The notes beneath the pieces were generated by a model. It saw only the letters and a list, made by a program, of their open reading frames with translations. It searched no databases and was not told the DNA's origin. From Adiantum capillus-veneris (taxonomy: Eukaryota > Streptophyta > Polypodiopsida > Polypodiales > Pteridaceae), in NCBI GenBank assembly GCA_014529385.2, contig CM043949.1, positions 108,309,977 through 108,373,976 of the forward strand: DNA of 64,000 bases, written 5' to 3'. The position numbers and the translations under genes are program-made. Of the stretch, positions 57,965 through 64,000 are shown piece after piece. The stretch's first letter is position 1. Each line of letters starts with the position of its first letter.

Positions 57965-58665
57965 TCTCTTCGGCGTATCACCCACAAATGAATGGCCAAA
58001 GTGAGATAGTCATCTTACGATTCTTGATCTACTAAAGACCTATGTTACAGAAGTAGATCAACGCTCATAATGGGAAAAGTACTTGCTTCTTGTAGAGTAT
58101 GCGTTTTATAATACTATCCATACTTTTACGGGAAAAGCACCTTTTGAAATCATAGAAGGAAGACCTAAAAGTCCTTTGCTACTTAAAGTACATGGAAAGA
58201 TCTTTGTTGCCGATGAGTATAACCGGGACTTGTAAACATCTTTTCAAAAGATTAAGGAGGCTATATCCATCTCCCAATTAAGGCAAAAAGCTGTTGTTGA
58301 CAAGTATAGAAGGGCCTTAACGTTCAAAGAAAATGATTGGGTCTTACTTAAGTTTCCTAAGGCTCGATTGAGGCAAACAACGGGCAAAAATCCTACGGGC
58401 CATCAAAAGTATTATACTAAACTAGCAAAAAGATACTATGGTTCTTTTCAAATTTTGAAGCCAACCAATGAGGTAGCTTATCAACTCAAGTTACCTAACC
58501 ATTGGCTCATACACAATGCTTTTCATGTGAGCCTACTCAAGCCCTACAAAGGAGAGTCTCCAAATGAATCAATTATTGAAGACCCTCCTGAAATCAAAGA
58601 CCAAGAAGAGGTACTACAACCCGAAGCTATCCTTTGGCATGAAGACAAGGTACTACGATATGCTT
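57965..58665 (+). pseudogene. Gypsy integrase C-terminus and tail
   Basis: The integrase core end (AYHPQMNGQSEIV, catalytic Glu) is at 57975-58015. A frameshifted stretch follows (WEKYLLLVEYAFYNTIHTFTGKAPFEI), with a stop near 58234. A clean frame at about 58240-58665 carries TFKENDWVLLKFPKARLRQ, YYGSFQILKPTNEVAYQLKLP, HNAFHVSLLKPYKGE and EAILWHEDKVLR. This is the GPY/F-like module and the start of a chromodomain, ended by TAA. It shares the segment from 58497 onward with 9614-9780. Confidence 0.82.
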
Positions 58666-59070
58666 AAGGATAGTATGAACCTTGTCAATGCTTACAATGC
58701 TACATTAGAGTAACCAAATGTACATGTTTCTTTTAAATGATCAATGTTTTTGTCTTAAAAGACTAGTTCTCTCTTTATTGTGCACAAATTTAAGTAGTAT
58801 GCATACTAAGAATCATGTTTGGATGACGACGTCTCTTAAACACCATGTAGAATTTGTCACTCTACTTGGGAGGATGAAATGGACTAAAGAGTAGACATGC
58901 TTGCGGCAGCTATGTCTCCCAAGCACTAAATGGGTTATTCATCCATCTTGGAATGATGTCGTAAGATAAAAAAAGGGTTCTCTACCCGCTAAGACAAATT
59001 GACTAATGACTATGACTTTATCTCTTTTATCTCATAGTCGAGGACGACTATGATTTCAAGCGAGAGGTAA

Positions 59071-60437
59071 TGTCATTAAATATCTAATATCTAACCAACC
59101 CAAATGATTTTCTCATATTAAGCGGATCATTTAATATGGGATAATAAACGGGAACTATCTCAACACGGGGCCAATGTGGTAAAGGGGCCCAAATGAGAGA
59201 TGGTCTATCAAAGAGCAAGGTTAACTAATGAAGCTTAAAAGACCTTAGGGTTAGCTTCATTAAGGACCTCCAATGGTTAGTGCTAAAAGTCTTTTTGACC
59301 TTAAGCAAACTAGGGCTGTGCTTGAGGTGGGAACTTGACCTAAACTTAAGCAAGCTAGGGCTGTGATTGAGGTGGGAACACGACCTAAAATTAGGCAAGC
59401 TAGGGCTATGCTTGAGGTAGGAACTCCACCTAAGGTGCTTGTCATGCTTGATGACTAAGGTACTTGAGGTACTTGTCACATTTAATGAGGAAGTTGCTTG
59501 AGAAGCTTCCTATGCATGGGGGGTAAGATGCTTAAGTAAAAAAGAGAACCTACTCACTTAATGAGGAAGTTGCTTGAGAAACTTCCTATGCATAAAAATC
59601 TCAAAGTTAGGGAAATTCTAAAAGAGCATATGGGACACATGTCAAACTCTCACTAAGCTGAACCACATGGTGTGCTTGAATGCTATTGGTTGGGCTAAAG
59701 AGGGGTCCAATGAGCTTCTACTTCCACCTAACAAATATTTAGATATTTTCAAGCTCTCTCTCTCTAAGGGGTAAGGAGGACACTTGTCAAAAGACTACCC
59801 ATGTACCTGACTGCATGCTACATGTGATTGGCCAGGGGGAGAGGGGTCCAATGAGCCTGTAGCATGTGGAAAAGTACTCGTGTAAATCAAGGAGGGGGGG
59901 TGCTAGGGGGATATACACCATCACACACACTCATTTGAGAAACCATTCTCACTTGGTGAAAGTTGAGGAACACCATCTCCTTCTCCAAGCTTGTGAGAGT
60001 GAAAGCTTACACCAACGCTCTTGGCTATGGAATGCAAATCCAACCAAGAGTCATGCTTCAATGCTTAAGCTTGCCATCATCTCCATCTCCATTACTATGC
60101 TATTATGTATGCTAGCAAGAAGAGTAATGATAAGTGATGAACTACTTCTTTCTCCTATGGAATGTTTCTTCTTCCTCTTCCTTATTCTCATTCCCCACTA
60201 GCTCTCTCCACCTTTGAAGGTGTTTGAGGCCTTGGGATAGTTAATGCTTTCTTTAAGTTTATTCTATGCTTGTGATGCATGAAGCTTTCCATCTTCATTG
60301 CATCATATAGGTCACAAGGAACACAAAAATTGTATTGTACCAAGTCTCTCTTGATGGGAGAAACTATAATACAAATGCCTATTGGAGGGGGGAAAGGCTC
60401 CATATGAATCCGGTCCTCAACTATTGTCATGTTCTCT

Positions 60438-60488
<51 letters not shown>

Positions 60489-60642
60489 AAAGTATTGTTC
60501 ATGCCAAGTTAACTAAGTACCATGTTTATGTTGCTACCATCAAATAAGTTTACCCGCTATGCTCACAAAGAATCTCTCAAAAGTGCTTCACCTAATTTCC
60601 TAATTCCGCTACTCTAAAAGCTCATAGGCAATTTCTATTACA
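59071..60642 (+). repeat. 3' LTR, long version (~1.57 kb)
   Basis: Starts TGTCATTAAATATC and ends CTATTACA. It is about 0.6 kb longer than the LTRs at 7939 and 10259. The extra part (from about 59930) is shared with the solo copy at 31269-32470 and includes a 45-bp CT microsatellite (60441-60485). Inside, an 80-bp stretch (ttgaggtgggaac ... ctaaacttaagcaagctaggg) is triplicated at about 59310-59430. Confidence 0.8.
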
Positions 60643-61779
60643 AGCCGTCTCCTCGGCTTGTCTCTGTTCCTCCGTCTCTTTGGCTTTCCTAGCCGCTTCT
60701 TTTGCTTCCCTCAGCTTGAGGGCTTCACCTTCTTGGTACATTTTTTCCAATCTTTTTGTCGGATCTTCAGCCTCTTTTCTTGTATGATGCTTCGTCCTTG
60801 GGCCTTTAAGTCCAGTAGGCACCCATTTCTCTGGGTCCTTCCCTTGTGCTTGTCTACTACGCTGGTAGGCCTGTTTCTCTCTTTCAAAGGGAGCTTGTTT
60901 TTGTGCGGACTGTTCTTGGTGGGCGGCCACAACTTTTCTTTTCATTTTTTCTCTACGCGCTCTCTTTTCCTTGTTATTAGAGCTCTCGCTGTTGTGCCTC
61001 TCTGGCGAGCTGTCAGCAGAGCTGATTCTTTATCAGATTTATAAGATCTCTTTCCTAACCTTGTAGCTCTTGGAGAGGGTTGTGCTGCCATATCCATGTA
61101 TTTTAATCAGGAGCAGGTGGTAAATCGTCAACCATACCAATGGCATGGTATGCTATCCTCGTCAACACTTCTGGTGCACCCAAGTAAGTGATTTTGCCTT
61201 CTTTCTTGGTGCCCTTCAAGGTGGTCAAGACATATTGCAGATGGTCCACTGGTTGCCTGGTTGTTGACTTTAGAACTTGGGTAAATGTGGTGGCAAATGC
61301 GCGATTTTGCGTGGTGTACTGTGGCGGTACAATCTGGCGGGTTCTTCCACCTGTTTGCGAATCAAATCTACAAAGGTAGCCGCGGTTGTTTCCTTGGTAA
61401 AGGTTCTTGCTGTTTTCCTGTCTCTTGCTCTCATGGTCATTCCTTCTGTAGGCAGTCTGAGTGCCTCTGCCACTATATCTTTAGTGATGACCACTTTGAC
61501 CTTGTTTCCGTGAGTGTCAATATCTGTGCGGTTCCATCTTCTTTAATTGTGGATAAAAGCTCTTAAGATTTCTGAAAATCCACTCTACACGGCTCCTGTT
61601 CATAGAAGTCTCTCATAGAAGTTCATAGAAACTGTAGTGTGATGCTCTTCTAGCTGTTCTCTAGAGAGTTATGCTGCCTTGGCTGCTTTGACTGAATCTG
61701 GGTCTAGTTGATATGCGGGCAGTTCCTGCAACTTCTCCTTTTGGTTGAGCTTCTTCTTGGCCCTCTCTGCCGCTTGCAT
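60643..61779 (-). pseudogene. Degenerate gag-like gene of a plant mobile element
   Basis: The minus-strand translation can be followed through several frames. MQAAERAKKKLNQKEKLQE starts at 61779. Next are VVITKDIVAEALRLPTEGM (61500-61440), RQPVDHLQYVLTTLKG (about 61250-61200), then YLGAPEVLTRIAYHAIGMVDD. A Lys/Arg/Glu-rich coiled-coil-like region follows (60945-60643: REKMKRKVVAAHQEQ, PTKRLEKMYQEGEALKLREAKEAARKAKE). The ITKDI...LPTEG phrase resembles the N-terminal domain of gag-like proteins of plant retroelements. Stops near 61675 and 61101 and a frameshift near 61015 disrupt it. Its 3' end is cut off by the Gypsy LTR ending at 60642, so the Gypsy sequence probably landed in it. Confidence 0.6.
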
Positions 61780-61965
61780 GGCTCCTGTTCAGTGAATAGA
61801 GTGCAAAGTTAGCAGATTTATCGAAGTTTTCTCTGAAATGTCCTTTAGTCTGAAATGCTGACACTTTTGGTTCAATTTGCTTCAAATCAATTTTTGAACA
61901 AGCATAGATGCATAAAACATGCAAGGAACAAAACTGTGAAGTCAAAACAAATTTTTGCAACCAAA

Positions 61966-62549
61966 GTAAATAATCGCGATTATTTACAACAAAGCAAATT
62001 TTTCAACTTTTTCCAAACTTGGCTTCATAGGCTTGAAGTATATACCAAATACATGCTTTGAGTGAAATATGGGCTCATTTGGATGCATAGGGTGAAAATG
62101 GTACCTGATTTTGGCTTTAGGTCTCTTAAAAGGAAATTTGAGATTTTGAGCTCCAAATTGGTTCAAACTTGGCTAGTGGGCTTAACACATCATGTACTTT
62201 GAATGTATGATGGCAAAATATCCATACTTTCCAATTTTGACTTTCTAATAATCGCGATTATTAACTTTTCTTCCAAAATTAACATTTTTCTCTACCAACC
62301 GGTTTTAAGCATTGTATATACCTTGTATATGAGATATAAGGTGATTTGGATCAAAAAATGTGGTCCATAACCAAGAAATTGGCTTGCAAAGACTTCTTTG
62401 CGTTTTTTGATAATTTTCCAAGTAATGGGTGGTCATTTTGGCTCATACTTGATTTTTGGCATGTATTAGGTGTGTACACATGATAGGTGAGGAGATGTGA
62501 CAATTTCCAAGAAAAAATGATGCAAAAGTAAATAAACGTGATTATTTAC
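61966..62549. repeat. Three CGCG-centred palindromes at ~281-bp spacing
   Basis: A perfect 22-nt palindrome lies at 61966-61987 (core AATAATCGCGATTATT) and a perfect 18-nt version at 62246-62263. A decayed 22-nt copy is at 62528-62549 (aaacgtga in the centre). The starts are 280 and 282 bp apart. Neighbouring sequence (ttttcaac/aactt-rich blocks, 'ttttggct..tacttg' phrases) is weakly similar between intervals, suggesting an old tandem repeat. Confidence 0.75.
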
Positions 62550-64000
62550 AACAGTGAAAAATTCTTTGCAAAACTTACAAATTTTGACCTAGACATATTC
62601 TATACACCTAAAACAAGTCCTAAATTGAATTTGGTCAAGTTTGGTCAAGCCGGCATCACTATATGCTTTGTCGACTCTGAAATCACCATTTTTTGTGACT
62701 ACACTGCCTGTTGGGTTGGTTGGTCAGTCAACTTTGAGGCTTTGGACTTGTCCGCAACATAGTCTTGAAGCAACCTGTCCAATTCGAGCTCATTTGGAGT
62801 CAGTTTGACCCCGTATGTCGAATTTGACGCTTTGTAACCTTCGAGCCATTTTCTGCTTTTCGAGGGCTTTGCTTGATGGATTTCACCAAACTTATCATAT
62901 ACATTGTATATGGACCTCATAGGCAAGCTATCTGTGGAGTCAGATCGGAATTCTGGCATTTGCCAAAAACCTAGATTTTCTACTGGGGACCCCCTCCATC
63001 CCTGGTCAACTGATGATATAGAAAGGCTCTATTATATTAGGGAATGCTATGGTTCAAATCCCATCTGATTTGGTCGAGCTGGCAGGCTGCTATGGTCAGT
63101 TTTTGGTCGTAGGTCTTCGTGCACTGCTCGGTTTCTAGGGGTTTTTCTAAGGCTTTAGACTAGCTACCGGCCGTACAAAATGGATCATTGACGAGTAAAG
63201 AACTTACCCCTCATGTCTTGTGTGAGACGGCGCTGAAAATGGTCAACTATGGGCTCCAGAAAAGTCGCGCGAAAGAGGTTGAAATCTCTCTCTGCAAAGG
63301 CTGCAAGTGGAAATGAGGTGGTTTTAGCCTACCTTGGATATCTATATCCGGACTCGACGAACCATTTTTCCCAGATTCCTCTGTTAGTCCTACTAGGCCG
63401 TGAAATCTATGTTAGACGCAAAAATTTCCCTGATCGGATTCCTGTAGCTCATTCCTCAAGAATTTTGCAAAAGTAGACTTGGCCGCCTAATTTAGGCTTC
63501 CCGCTTCCATCTTCTGATTTCATTGAAAATTTTTGTGCTTGTCCGCCTTGTCTTTTTGATCACCATCGTGTCTTCCATTTTTCCATCCAAGCTTCCCTGC
63601 TATTTATTATTAATTTTTAACTTGTTTATTTAAAAAAAAAAAGGCAAAATGCTCTAAAAAAGTAAAGTGAAAATCCAATAATTAAGAAAATCCATTCAAA
63701 AACATAGATTTATTGTTTTTTGTTGGATTTTTCTATTTTTAAGCCTCATTATCAATAAAAATGATGAAAAATATAAAAAAAGGACTATTTTTGATGATTT
63801 TCTGATAGTATATACACTATTTACACTCGTCGGGAAGATACTATCAATGAATTTTCCCTTGATGATGAATTATAAGATCATTATTAGATAATTTTGCAAA
63901 AAATCACACGCTAACATCAAACTTTTTTCCTCCCTCTTCAAACATTGCCCTTAATTACTTAGTACTTAGTGCACTTCTACCCTTCCTGGATGGCGTACTC
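62550..64000. other. No recognised gene
   Basis: A minus-strand frame at 62959-62699 (Lys/Ser/Asp-rich) and a plus-strand frame at 63249-63476 give no recognisable domain. The minus frame could be the N-terminal part of the gag-like gene to its left, but I see no link. 63630-63900 is very AT-rich. Confidence 0.4.

Larger units (their letters stand above)
57965..60642 (+). mobile_element. 5'-truncated Ty3/Gypsy element with 3' LTR
   Basis: The end of an integrase and its chromo-like tail (57965-58665) are followed by about 0.4 kb of non-coding DNA. A purine run (gcgagaggtaa) and an LTR of the same family as 7939 and 10259 come next. The 5' LTR, gag and most of pol are missing. It is the fuller relative that explains the deletion junction in the 7939-11244 element. 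Confidence 0.8.

Overview
This is a repeat-dense window of a land-plant nuclear genome. The evidence is a plant-type histone H2A gene with a GT-AG intron and a C-terminal SPKK motif, a remnant of a plant glycoside hydrolase 28 (polygalacturonase-like) gene with plant-sized introns, LTR retrotransposons primed by initiator tRNA-Met or tRNA-Asp, and many long GA/CT microsatellites. The mix of Copia, several Ty3/Gypsy families, a LINE with an L1-type coiled-coil ORF1 and a DDE-transposase relic fits a large, repeat-rich genome such as a fern, lycophyte or gymnosperm. I cannot name the species from sequence alone.

Layout. 1-6.8 kb: non-coding sequence with three short tandem duplications (periods about 230, 101 and 88 bp) and microsatellites. 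6.8-12.1 kb: a purine-strand TAGAGA-type minisatellite split by an LTR element (7939-11244) whose interior has collapsed to a gag fragment joined to an integrase/chromodomain tail. 12.1-19 kb: a chain of degenerate Gypsy pieces (A, B, C) separated by three copies of one LTR, the first partial. 18.95-26.5 kb: a second Gypsy polymerase relic (D), interrupted inside its integrase zinc-finger region by a nearly complete minus-strand Copia element (19560-25120) with a perfect 5-bp target duplication (TGTGT). 26.5-33 kb: a perfect 105-bp palindrome, a GH28 pseudogene, microsatellites, a diverged solo-LTR-like copy and a DDE-transposase relic. 32.9-46.2 kb: a direct tandem duplication (offset about 8.4 kb) of an unusual LTR element on the minus strand. 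It has a tRNA-Asp primer site and a 1690-codon gag-protease reading frame but no reverse transcriptase in either unit; the second unit carries a 3.1-kb deletion. 47.1-51.4 kb: a minus-strand LINE with intact ORF1, intact reverse-transcriptase frame and frameshifted endonuclease. 51.5-56.5 kb: GA/CT arrays and dispersed repeats. 56.56-57.14 kb: the histone H2A gene, the only apparently functional host gene here. 58-60.6 kb: a 5'-truncated Gypsy element with its 3' LTR, abutting a degenerate minus-strand gag-like gene (60.6-61.8 kb). 61.9-62.6 kb: three copies of a CGCG-centred palindrome spaced about 281 bp. The remainder is AT-rich non-coding sequence.

There is no operon-like cooperation between genes. 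What can be read is the order of events: nested insertion, LTR-LTR recombination, internal deletion and tandem duplication of mobile elements around one conserved histone gene.
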